Part shown: positions 46,210-56,805 of the stretch, piece by piece
How the letters are laid out: each line of letters opens with the position of its first letter
Position numbering within the stretch: position 1 is the stretch's first letter
Source of the DNA: Siphonodentalium dalli
Taxonomy: Eukaryota > Mollusca > Scaphopoda > Gadilida > Siphonodentaliidae
Assembly: GCA_032622095.1 (NCBI GenBank)
Contig: CP136066.1
Location: 129,611,917 to 129,675,916, forward strand
DNA: 64,000 nt
Direction: 5' to 3'
Made by a program: the position numbers and the translations under genes
The notes under the pieces: model-generated
Databases searched by the model: none
What the model was told of the DNA's origin: nothing
Seen by the model: only the letters and a program-made list of their open reading frames with translations

Positions 46210-46424
46210 GACGATCAGTGTTTGTCTGTGAACAAACGTAAACTTTTTTATGTTTGTTTACATAGCCAATGATACAAACATGACAATAACATGCAATCTC
46301 TGATATTTATGATTTGTATAAGAACAAATGTCTATTATATAATATTCTTTCTGTTTATGGCGGTTTTAGTGGATGTGACGATTTTAAAACCTATATCCAC
46401 AGGGAAAGCCGCCCGTATCTTTAA
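46210..46424. repeat. Partial copy of the AGACACGG TTAA family, inverted
   Basis: The right end GGCCGCCCGTATCT-like sequence is followed by TTAA (46421-46424). Its complement matches 33650-33870 (AAAACCGCCATAAACAGAAAGAA against AAAACCGCCACAAACAGAAAGAA). The left end is missing. The sequence 46425-47077 has no gene. Confidence 0.55.
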
Positions 46425-47096
46425 ACATACAATAATCTACTTCACATTAGGGGGTGGTCCCAGCCAGGGCCCAAGCTAGGTATTGAAAACAGGGAGAAAT
46501 GAAGTCTCCCTCTGCAGATTTTAGGGAGACTTGAGCCAGAATAGGGAAACTTATAAAAAAATACTTACTAATTTTCAAAATTCGCTTTATTTATCTGCAC
46601 ATCAATAAATAAGATAAAACAACAAGATAAAACATATTTAGCAAGATACAACACAAGTATAGCACCTGTATAGATCGATAATCTAAAATTTTAACTAAAT
46701 TTATAACTTGAATTTTTTTTTAAACTGTTGACTTTTATCTGAAGAAATTAATTGTCTACTTCATAACTTTTAATATCTGAATTGTTATTATAAATTTAAA
46801 TTTTTGGAAATGGCTTTTGGCCACTGCTGTAATGTGGGTGTCCGTTAACATAAACAATAAGGACTAATTAAGGAGGTGTAAAAGCTTTTAATTTTGTTTC
46901 TAGAGAGTTTATTGTTGAATACCATCATCACGACCGTCAGTGTTGTCTGATGATATAAATCCGATTAAAGCAATAAACTTGACGATAGTGGTTAATGTGT
47001 TCTTAACAGAGACCAGTTGAGCTTATAATATGCACCAGCAGGTTATTTAAATACCAGCATTGAAACGAAGTAGGCCTACATATGGAGGGTTATTAG

Positions 47097-48205
47097 GGTC
47101 ACAATCCTAACTTCACATTTTAATTCTAACTTAACATTTTAATTCTTACTTAATATTTTAATTCTAACTTAAAGGGGTACTGTACACAGAGATAGACGAT
47201 TTTTTTATTTACTCCCACTGAAATAACTTTCAAGTTAGATTGTGTTCGCGTTTATACGAGTTTCGTATAAACCTAATTTAGCGAAGAAAATATTGATCTT
47301 GGAAACAAAAATATTACGATTTCAAACTACGCGCCATGTTTTTGACCTTCACCAGAGAAAACGCAGGTCGCATGAAGAACCGGAAGTTCGTTGTTCGCAG
47401 CTTCAATCTCTTTCATCGAACAATCTCACTCCCTATAAAAATACTTGACGCTCTGAATCTTGTTTCTTTCTCGTTTGTTTCCGAATCGGTTATAGCGGGC
47501 CTTTCTTTTGCAGGTAACATGTTTTGTTTGCCACTCAATAATGTTCGCGAACGGCCGTCGATAAAAGTCACCCAACATATGAGATTTCAAGAACGGTAAC
47601 TCGTAATGGCATAATTCTCCATTTTATGACTCCAGCCATAAATTGATTTATATTAAATAATTCAATTTTACTTTTATGATAGCCTGTTAACCGGAAGGTT
47701 TTCAGTAGGCATCATCGACTCAAATTAGTTATTTTAAAATATAATATTGATATTAGATAGCTATTGTCACCAGGAATTTATTGAAATTGGGGTACAGTAC
47801 CCCTTTAACATTTTAATTCTTATATTTTAATTATAACTTAACATTTCAATTCTAACTTAACATTTTAATTCTTATATTTTAATTCTAACTTAACATTTCA
47901 ATTCTAACTTAACATTTTAATTCTTATATTTTAATTCTATTTACATCATATTTACATTCTATTTACATTCTATTTACATTCTATTTACATTCTATTTACA
48001 TTCTATTTACATTCTATTTACATTCTATTTACATTCTATTTACATTCTATTTACATTCCAGAAACATTCTATTAACTCTAACTTAATATTTTAATTCTTA
48101 CTTAATATTTTAATTCTAACTTAACATTTTAATTCTTATATTTTAATTCTAACTTTACATTTTAATTCTTACTTTACATTTTAATTCTTATATTTAAATT
48201 CTATA
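47097..48205. repeat. AT-rich short tandem repeats
   Basis: Many diverged copies of AACTTAACATTTTAATTCT and variants, plus about ten copies of an 11-base unit (ATTCTATTTAC) at about 47940-48058. Similar units in opposite orientation occupy 50560-50690. A TTAA element (47173-47804) is inserted within. Confidence 0.85.
47169..47808. mobile_element. TTAA-flanked element (AGGGGTACTGTAC family), copy 2
   Basis: The element (47173-47804) starts AGGGGTACTGTACAC and ends GGGTACAGTACCCCT between TTAA copies. It is inserted in the AT-rich tandem repeats, which supply many TTAA sites. The right third is similar to 32301-32892. An 87-codon frame inside is without a known domain. Confidence 0.85.
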
Positions 48206-48785
48206 ATTGTTGAAATTGAAATGAGCATAAAACGGATCTCAGAATTGAAAGGCAAAAATTAAAACAAACATAAAATGGATTCTAGAAGTTGTAATTGTGA
48301 CCCTAATAACGCGCCTGCACTTCTGTAACAATTATAACGAAAGGGGTCGCTGCGATCGGACGGCGTGACATGACAATCTGCGGGATGGGATGGAATATGG
48401 AATAGAACGACAATCTGCGGAACAGAACTTCAAATTGCGTGTAACGGTCGATATCTCGAGGAATACAACACATAGAGGGCTCCGTTTTGTGATTAACGAA
48501 AGGCCCACATTCGCCCTATCCACACATATTAACCCCGCCACTGACCGGACACCAGAAATTGTATTATTTGGTCGACAACTGACCTAACATGAAAGTTGTC
48601 GAAATCAAGGACGTGGAACAGCTGCAGAAATGCATTTTTACAGCGATAACACTATGCCCACAAGCAGACTTGGTATTAAAATGAAGTTTATCATCTATTG
48701 CACAGCAAGAGACCGATTAACCCACCCATGTGAAGGTGCCATGAAACACGAAAAACTGCATTCGAGGGAGGATCTCATATTATAC

Positions 48786-49460
48786 GCCAGTCAAACACGG
48801 GTGAGGTTCTCATATGAGAACCTCCCCCGCGTATGACTGGTGGATAATATGAGAACATCCCTTGCGTATGACTGGCGGATAATATGAACCTCCACCGCGT
48901 ATGACCGGCGGATAATATGTTCATATGAGAACCTCCCCCGCGTATGACCGGCAGATAATATGAGAACCTCCACCGCGTTCATATTATTCACCGGTCATAC
49001 GCGAGGGAGATTCCCATATGTGGGGGAGGTTCTCATATTATCCGCCGGTCATACACGGTGGAGGTTCATATTATCCGCCGGTCATACGTGAGGATCAGAC
49101 CATGCAGTCATACGCGGGGGAGGTTCTCATATGAGAACCTCACCCGTGTTTGACTGGCGTATATATAATATGAGAACCTCCCTCGCATGAATAATATGAA
49201 CCTCCACCGCACATGACCAGCGGATAATATGTTCATATGAGGACCTCCCCTGTATGACCGGAGGATAATATTAGAACCTCCCCCGCAGATGACCGCGGAT
49301 AATGTGAGAACCTCCACCGACTATGACCGGCGGATAATATGTTCAATGAGAACCTCCCCTGCGTATGACCGGCAGATAATATGTTCATATGAGAACCTCC
49401 CCCGCGTATGACCGGCAGATAATATGAGAACCTCCACCGCGTATGACCGGCGGACACATA
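48786..49460. repeat. Minisatellite with units in both orientations
   Basis: About twenty imperfect units containing GCGTATGACCGGCGGATAAT and GAGAACCTCC, spaced 30-50 bases, on both strands. Unit length and spacing are irregular, and units invert several times, so the region can form many hairpins. Open frames here are repeat-driven. Confidence 0.85.
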
Positions 49461-50714
49461 AGTTTTTAAGTCTATAAACACTATTTGATTTGAATATTCT
49501 TTCAAACAGTCTCACCATTGACATGTTCGTGCGTTCAACGCAGTTAATCTATTTTGTAACTTGGCTTGTAATCGCCGGACACCGGCTTCCGGCATCTGGG
49601 CTTTTAGCCACAACTGAAATAAAAAATAAGTGCGAATTATAACAAATGAAGAGCGCAAAGCCATTAAAAAAATCACATTTGATACGTCTTCTGATACATG
49701 GTGTATATTCGTACTTTGTTGACGAAGTGCTGCTAAGAACAGGCTTATATAGTTGGAACGATAAAACGGCTTCAGTCGGCCATTCTATTTTGTACGAGAA
49801 AAAGTAGCGCTCTTTCTTGGAGCGAATTTCTGCAACAATTTCACTGCGTGTTTGGTACCTAACACTTGTTGTTTGCTAGCGTATTCATCGAGAAATCTAA
49901 ATTCTAAACATTGACGTCGATCGCAGTTTTTCGTGTTTCATGGCACCTTCTCGTGGGTGGGTTAATCTGTCTCTTGCTGTGCAATAGATGATAAACTTCA
50001 TTTTAATACCAAGTCTGCTTGTGGGCATAGTGTTATGGCTGTAAAAATACATTTCTACAGCTGTTCTACGGCCTTGAGTTCGACAATTTTATGTTGGGTC
50101 AGTTGTCGATCGAATAATGCAACTTCTGCTGTCCGGTCTGTGGTGGGGTTAATATGTGTGGATAGTGCGAATGTGGGCCTTTCGTTAGATACCAAAAGTA
50201 GTCCTCTGCGTACTGTATTCCTCGAGATATCGGCCGTTCCACGCAATTTGAAATTCTGTTCCGCAGATTGTCATTCTATTCCATCCCATCCCGCAGATTG
50301 TCATGTCCGGCCGTTCGATTGCAGCGACCCCTTTCGTTATAATTGTTACAGAAGTGCAGGCGTGTTATTAGGGTCACAATTACAACTTCTAGAATCCATT
50401 TTATGTTTGTTTTAATTTTTGCCTTTCAATTCTGAGATCCGTTTTATGCTCATTTCAATTCCAACTTTTTAAATATACTATTTTAATTCAAACATTACAA
50501 CTTTTAGTAGATGATTTGTGTTTAGCTTCTTATTTTATAGATCATTAAATTAAAATAATTAGAATTAAAATGTAAAGTTAGAATTAAAATATAAGAATTA
50601 AAATGTTAAGTTGGAATTAAAATGTTAAGTTATAATTAAAATAAAAGAATTAAAATGTTAAGTTAGAATTAAAATGTGAAGTTATGATTGTGACCCTAAT
50701 AACCCTCCATACAT

Positions 50715-51864
50715 GCGCACCAATTCATTTAAGTACCGTGAGCACGAATATGGCCAATTTAAACATTTATTAGTGTCCGGTGGTCCCGCTTGACGTCCAT
50801 TTATAACGATTTCCATGAACACGAGTAGTGGAGAATTGGCATTAAACTCCCAGGTTGTCCATTATTCATAATTAAGTCTTTATATCTAATAGTCACTTCC
50901 CGGGATATGTTTTTTTCTCACGTGTTATTGCACTATTATTATCCGTCGACTAGAGTCCGGTCATCATGTACTCAGATACCCACTCTCATTCGTTTAGCTA
51001 CATGGTATTCCGTTTGGAGTAAACCGGTCTACGGTTGTATTGGGACCACACAGGGCGAAACGATACGATACGCGTCAACGCTTTGTCATAATCATATTGA
51101 TTTGACACACTCTCTCGCTCGTAACCACTTGAGGAGACATTTACTCGATTAACATATTGCTACATCACTCACTTTCGTTGAATTATCGGATCTGATATAT
51201 AAATATTGTATTGCTATAATGCCGCGTCGTTTCAAGAGAACCAGGCTGTAATGTGAACACTTTAGACATATCTATCAGATATAGTTCTCCCGCTTGTTAC
51301 GAGCCAAACGTTTCCGCCAGCGGTAAATGGTCAGAAATTGATATTATCATATGACTCAATCATTATTTACGTTGGAAAGTATGTCATAAAGCAATCTCAT
51401 ATGAACTACTAGTTCATATCACCTTCCGATAATTTGATTGGTTTGTTGACAAAAAGTGTGTTCTGATTGGCTGAATGGCAGCCTGAACCGAGCCGCATCT
51501 CTAACTAAATGCAGGTCAAATTCGTGCGCGTCAATCAACGCGATGCCGAAATTCTCAAAATTATAATCTTGAAATATATAGTTTTGGACATTGTTATACG
51601 ATAAATAGAATATGTAATTCGTATTTATCTAATAAACATACTATATAATGTCAACAAACTGAGAACAGAATAGCGCACTATATCTTCGCGTGCATATTAT
51701 TTCTGCTAGTTCACCAGGTGTAATTGGGCTTCCGGTGCAATGAAGTGACGTCACATTAACCTTTTGCTGCCGATGTCATATAGCTATTTAGTTATTTGTG
51801 TGCGTTTTGGACACCATAATCAATTTATAGGTGTCATATGATAAATAGAATATGTAATTCGTGT
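50715..51864. other. Intergenic, no gene
   Basis: No supported gene. The words ATAAATAGAATATGTAATTCG recur at 51600 and 51840, a short direct repeat. TTAACCTTTTGCTGCCGATG at 51758 resembles an end of a TTAA-type family. Confidence 0.4.
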
Positions 51865-51990
51865 TCCTCTCATATTATATTTATGAAACTCGTCACGAAT
51901 TTTCAGTTTTCTCTCGCCGGAGGCTCGAGAAAACTGAAAATTCTTAGACTCGTTTCATAAATATCATATGAGAGAAACACTCATTTCATA
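51865..51990. repeat. Hairpin of about 125 bp
   Basis: Arms containing GAATTTTCAGTTTTCTC and its complement, and TTTATGAAACTCG against CGTTTCATAAATAT, fold around a CCGGAGG centre. It resembles a palindromic non-autonomous element; no target duplication is evident. Confidence 0.65.
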
Positions 51991-51994
51991 TTAG

Positions 51995-52970
51995 TAGAGC
52001 AGCTGGGACCGGAATTGGGCCTTATTTTTCGAGTTCAACCATGTGGAAGAGTAACAAACTGAATTATATATCAAAATGTCCGTATTGATATAGCGGATAA
52101 TGTACCAGTGTTGCCTTTTCATATAGTGTTGTACGATTTCTTATTTTGGGGTAAAACAGGCATTTTCGTGAATCAAACCAGTGAAAAATGGAATCCAGTG
52201 GCCTAAATAACATTTACATCTATTTTTGGATGGGAACACAACTAATCTATAGAGGATGGACGTGTTCAAATTTTGTGAGAAAATTTCGGAGTATATCGAT
52301 GTTCTAGGGTTCGTTTTGGGGGTAAAACCCGTTTTTTGAGTGAAAAATTAGAGAATTCTGGAATCCACCACAACATGAAATGCATCATTAATTCATGCCA
52401 TTTTATAAAAATTCCAAGTTTCATTTGTTAAAAAATAACTGTTAGATGTAAGTAATAAATATACCACGGCGTTGTTGGAATAACGCAGGTTACATGGTTA
52501 CCAGGGTAATTTGTTTTGAATTAATAAAATCAGTGAAAACTGGAATCCAGTACTCTGCGTAAACATACCTTATATTTCTATACAGGCCCTACACATTTAT
52601 TAGCGGGAGTAGAATCAGCACTTATTCGAATTGAACCATGTGGAAGAGTAACAAACTGAATTATATATCAAAATGTCGGTATTGATACAACAGATAACAT
52701 GCCAGTGTTGCCTTTTTCTGAAATATTGTACGATTTCTGGTTTTGGGGGAAAATTTGATTTTTCGTGAATAAAACCAGTGAAAAATGGAATCTAGTCGCC
52801 TAAATAACATTTACATCTATTTTTGAATGGGATCTCAACTAAACGGTAAAGGGTGGACATATTCACATTTATGTAAGATATTGATGGGTATGTGAATGTT
52901 ACAGGATTCGTTTTTGGGCTAAAACCTCGCTTTTTGTGCAAAAATGAGACAATTCTGGAATACATGGTAA
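51995..52970. repeat. Direct duplication, period about 600 bp
   Basis: The segments 51995-52375 and 52598-52970 are diverged direct copies, sharing GAACCATGTGGAAGAGTAAC, TTATATATCAAAATGTC and AAAAATGGAATC in order. Both are AT-rich and non-coding. The intervening 52376-52597 also has a CAGTGAAAACTGGAATCCAG phrase. Confidence 0.8.
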
Positions 52971-53303
52971 AATCGTTTTTTTTTCAGAAATAAACACGGT
53001 GAAATCTGGATTTAGTAAAATTTCAACGTCGTTTGGTTCATTTTGACCTTAGTTATTCCTTGATCTGGTTTTAAGATCAATGTTTAACATATGGGTTGTA
53101 TATCTATACTTATTATTTTTGTTTTCTAGACAGATTTGCTATTTTGGTGTCATTAATTTATAAGAAAAATAGGATAAAATGGGTGATAAAAGGAATTTCG
53201 CAAATAATTTGCCCAGTGTTCTTCTAAATAACGTATGGAAAGGGAAACATGAAATATTATCAATTTGTACTATTTTTAATGAAAATACAATAAATGCCAC
53301 CAA

Positions 53304-53791
53304 TTAAAGGTACTCAATCCGAACAGAGGGTCCCCATCTCAACAGATTCCAACAACAACAATCCGATCAGAGGGTCCTATATTACTATTTCTTTGGCTTT
53401 GGCGGTAAAAAATATTTGATTTGAGTCGAGGAACCCATCAAACAAAGCTCAGAGTTATTAGATATTGATTTTTGAAATTTGTTATTTATTCGAGATGAGT
53501 ACTAATAATTGCCTTCAACTGCCGTAATCTGCTCGGGATGTGTACACCAAAATCTATTCAAACAGACAAGGATGGATAACTCTAAAATCAAGTGGTAATA
53601 ATAACGCAATTTTGACTGAGTTCTGGGCCAGAAAGTATTCCCGATAATGAAAAATAATATATTTCTAAAATCGATATCTAACAAATCTGAGCTTTGATGG
53701 GTGACTTCCTCGACTCGAATCAAATATTTTTGACCCCCGAAGCCATTGAAATAGTAATTGAGAGGAGTTTTATCGGATTGAGTACCTTTAA
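53304..53791. mobile_element. TTAA-flanked element (AGGTACTCAATCCG family), copy 2
   Basis: The element (53308-53787) is a close, same-orientation copy of 42732-43210, with TTAA at both sides. It is distinguished by small changes in the centre. Non-coding. Confidence 0.85.
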
Positions 53792-54430
53792 TCAGTATTT
53801 TGAGCGGAAAAAAAATGGTGAATTTTGTTTATATTTAAAAAATAGGAATTTTAAGTCAACATATTTTCTCATGTATGCTGATCTAAATCGTATATACCTT
53901 TATATTCGTTTTTAAATTTGCACTCTAATTTTGTTTCGCTCAGTTTTAAATGCGCAAATTTTAAACTGACAACATTATTTGCGTAAAACACTATATCCGA
54001 TGACGCACAACATGTATTTATGGTTCTTAATCGGATCTGGGAGTAGATTTAATTAGATTTAATTACCGCCAAGATATAGCACACACACAATATAACTGTT
54101 AACTGTAGTTATTTGTGAAGTTAATATTCAGAAATATCAATTTGAAATGTACATGTTGATTAAAAAAAATACAGATTTCCCGTTTCAGTCGTTTCATTTT
54201 GTTTTAAATATATGTGCGCGAAAAATAGTACTGCACAAATTTAAATACGAAAAGGATAACACACATGTCCCCAGAACAAACATGGACACAACCTCCACTG
54301 ATACTTAATACTAGAATTAAGTATTAATGGGGAGGGGTCCATTTTTGTTATAGGGATTTGTAAGCACGGAATTTGATAATAATTTATATGTTAGCATTCA
54401 AAGTATATTTTTCTGTACATAGTTCATGTT
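53792..54430. other. Intergenic, no gene
   Basis: AT-rich sequence between a TTAA element and the 3' end of the minus-strand gene at 54431-58930. No polyadenylation signal I would call with confidence, although AATAAA-like words are common. Confidence 0.4.
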
Positions 54431-54631
54431 TTAGTTCTCGGGCTCTGTGTCATCCATAATTGTCTCTGTGCATGTATATGCATTACAGCATTTGATATCA
54501 TCTTCACTGCATCGACAGGCTCTTGTGCATGGCTGTTCATTGTTTTTGCAGCTACAGGAAGATGAACAGTCATCCTCACAATCACAAACTATGTCATTTA
54601 GCAGCTCTGGTGGGGCTGGTGGTTGAGTCAT
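54431..54631 (-). CDS. CXC-type cysteine-rich tail
   Basis: A 66-residue frame with a Cys-rich motif (CDCEDDCSSSCSCKNNEQPC, then TRACRC and CCN) of the Tesmin/TSO1 CXC type, a zinc-binding DNA-binding module. Its ATG overlaps the stop of the upstream frame (ATGA at 54628-54631). In similar multicopy invertebrate proteins I recall such a tail as the C-terminus of the same polypeptide, so I read it as the end of the 54628-58930 gene after a frame change rather than as a separate gene. Confidence 0.65.
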   Translation of the reverse strand: MTQPPAPPELLNDIVCDCEDDCSSSCSCKNNEQPCTRACRCSEDDIKCCNAYTCTETIMDDTEPEN

Positions 54632-56805
54632 CTATTAGGAATAATGCAGTTAGATGTGCTGTCAATAACGAATCCATGCTCGTGTAGGTTGATATCTGGT
54701 AACTGAGCTTGTGTGCATTGACGCCAAATCTTCAGCTGATAGACACACCGCAGGAGATGAAGTTTGAAGCTATCGTCAGTTGGTGGTAGCTTCTTTCCCT
54801 GAATCGAGGGCTTCTCTGCGATCTTCTGATATCTCAAGTCATTGAGTGAGTCACAACATTTTCCACCATACATTTCAGCTACAAATTTTGTACATGTGGA
54901 TACCTGCTGATCTGTTAAATCTGTCGCACCTAGTGTCGTAATACCAGAGAGAACATCTTTTCCCATTCTAGCATACTGTTGAAGAAGTCGGAACATTATC
55001 TTCTTGCCGTATCCAAAGAAGGAGCTTGTCGTGTCGCACCCAGTCAAACAATATAAAGGCATCAGCAATTCTCGTTCGTTGGTTGTCAGTGTTTTACAAA
55101 TCTCATGTACAGGGATATATCTGGAAGTCAGTGTGTATGTAGTGTTTCTTCCTGTAAGAAAATACAATTTCTGAGTTGGAATCTTCTCAAAATGATGAAC
55201 GAGCAGCAACAGAACATCAGTATCAGGACTAGAAATCACGATTGTATCCACCTGTTTAGCCTCCGCACTGGTCCATGCAGCATGTAGAATCATGCGGGTA
55301 TCTGCTTCCTCTTGGTTAGAGAACAGCTGGTCAACTGATGTTGTCGAAGACTGTGTCACTATAATGACTGTATCATCTGTACCCCCGCTAACAAGAATTT
55401 GTTGATCCTGCTGTATCCCTCTTCTGATATCTTCTGCCAGCAACATCTCTCGATAGAACTGGGCTAGAGCTGACTTGTTGGTTCCATTGGATAGAAACCT
55501 TTTCATATTAGCAGGTAAAAGAATATCCTTTCCGCGTGTCGGTGAAATCCGCTTCTCTCTTGTGATATCTTTTGTGCTATTTTCAGGATATTTATCGAAA
55601 ACAACATGAATTTCTTTCGATACTCTGCCCATATGGAATACATGCTGCCAGAACTGTTGAGCCAGACCCGCAAATGTACGCCCTGGAGAGAAAGCATTCG
55701 ATGCTAACATTTGTATGATAGCATGGCCGTCTATGATCAATCTGTCACATTCTGTGATTGTGGTCTCAGTGGTTTCACTATCTGCAATAGATTTCTCTAG
55801 GCAGTGCATCAAATGTGATTTCTGACATTGCATGTACGACCCGTCTTCTTTAAACATACTTGTTGGAATGGGTGCATTTTCGAATGACATCAGCCTAGCA
55901 AGTGGAACTGTCTTCTTTGCATTGACAGCCAGTAGACGGAGATACATTAATTCTGCATCAATCCTAATGGACCTATCTTTTACTTTGACCGGTTTCTTCA
56001 TTTCAGTCATCGTTTTTACTGGCGATTTACTCATACGGTCGTAGAAACTCTTAGTTCTTGACCCAGCCAACCGTTCTTTGACGAAAGTCTCTGCCAGTTT
56101 CTCGCCAATGCTTGATATGTTCATCATGCTGCTCTCTACTGATGGTGGTGCTATAACGCCGGTGGAAATATTGACAAGAGAGTCATGAGGATCAGAAAGA
56201 TTGAAGGGGTCAATAAATGGACCATCAAATAATCGGCCAATTTTCTTCACGTCTTCGCCCCATCTTTTTTTGGATGCATTCCCTGCCTCATGATGTTCTG
56301 GAGACAAATTCTGCTTAACGCCAACAACCTCTTCAAGGAACTTGTGTGAGTATTGTGATGTGTGGGGTCTGGAGAGGAACCATCTTGTTAATGCAGATCC
56401 CCTATGTGTCAGTCCGATAATTCCACCGGTCCCTTTGAGAGCCTTATTTTCTGTTGCCTCAATCGCGTAATCCATCCAGACACAATTAAAATCTCCATTA
56501 GAAAGCTTTGCAGTGAAGTGCCCATTATTGAAATTCTTCTTCACGTTATCGGGAAGTCTTTCCGCAACCATAATCATCACTGTTAGATATCGTGCATAAA
56601 ATATTCTGTTGGATGCAAACATGAATGGAAGTAGGCTTTTTCTAGATGATTGGTATAATTCCCAATTTCCTGTCCGAGCAGCAGCAATGAATATCCTTAT
56701 CGGCTCCAGCACATGTGTCATAAAATCATCCCAAAATCTGAATGTTTTTGAAGACTCTCTTCCCACCTGTCTGAATTGTTCAATAACTGGTCGCAGCTCT
56801 GTCAA
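54628..56805 (-). CDS. FEN/XPG-like nuclease domain protein, middle part
   Basis: A 725-residue frame with no ATG at its edge. Motifs in order are IIDGH (near residue 365), VFDKY (near 405), EEADTR (near 510), SPDTDVLLLL (near 540) and LTGCDTTSSFFGYGKK (near 595). Acidic residues at these spacings and the G-C-D/G-x-G-K-K pattern parallel the flap endonuclease fold (compare LGCDYCESIxGIGPK in FEN1). I therefore infer a metal-dependent nuclease of that type. The first 150 residues contain a conserved-looking FRFWDDFM and an LLPFMFASNRIFYARYL segment. This is a multicopy invertebrate family of unclear role. It continues from the upstream frame by one frame change at about 56790. Confidence 0.6.
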   Translation of the reverse strand: MTELRPVIEQFRQVGRESSKTFRFWDDFMTHVLEPIRIFIAAARTGNWELYQSSRKSLLPFMFASNRIFYARYLTVMIMVAERLPDNVKKNFNNGHFTAKLSNGDFNCVWMDYAIEATENKALKGTGGIIGLTHRGSALTRWFLSRPHTSQYSHKFLEEVVGVKQNLSPEHHEAGNASKKRWGEDVKKIGRLFDGPFIDPFNLSDPHDSLVNISTGVIAPPSVESSMMNISSIGEKLAETFVKERLAGSRTKSFYDRMSKSPVKTMTEMKKPVKVKDRSIRIDAELMYLRLLAVNAKKTVPLARLMSFENAPIPTSMFKEDGSYMQCQKSHLMHCLEKSIADSETTETTITECDRLIIDGHAIIQMLASNAFSPGRTFAGLAQQFWQHVFHMGRVSKEIHVVFDKYPENSTKDITREKRISPTRGKDILLPANMKRFLSNGTNKSALAQFYREMLLAEDIRRGIQQDQQILVSGGTDDTVIIVTQSSTTSVDQLFSNQEEADTRMILHAAWTSAEAKQVDTIVISSPDTDVLLLLVHHFEKIPTQKLYFLTGRNTTYTLTSRYIPVHEICKTLTTNERELLMPLYCLTGCDTTSSFFGYGKKIMFRLLQQYARMGKDVLSGITTLGATDLTDQQVSTCTKFVAEMYGGKCCDSLNDLRYQKIAEKPSIQGKKLPPTDDSFKLHLLRCVYQLKIWRQCTQAQLPDINLHEHGFVIDSTSNCIIPNR

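Larger units (their letters stand above)
47078..50714. mobile_element. 3.6-kb fold-back element with minisatellite centre
   Basis: The ends read ATGGAGGGTTATTAGGGTC and its complement, flanked by ACAT (47078-47081 and 50711-50714). Inside are AT-rich tandem repeats (longer on the left), then inverted arms at 48208-48765 and 49924-50463, then a minisatellite. The arm sequence has a GC-richer part with similar translated frames in both arms (words such as NERPTFALSTHINP), which may be a residue of a captured gene, but stops interrupt it. No transposase is recognisable. Confidence 0.7.

Noticed and set aside
48786-49460. CRISPR-like array
   Set aside because: The units are irregular in length, appear in both orientations and lack unique spacers of constant size. 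The setting is a eukaryotic fold-back element with no cas genes.
54625-54634. ATGA overlap as bacterial-type translational coupling
   Set aside because: Everything else in the window is eukaryotic repeat DNA. The CXC motif is better explained as the C-terminus of the preceding frame after a frame change.
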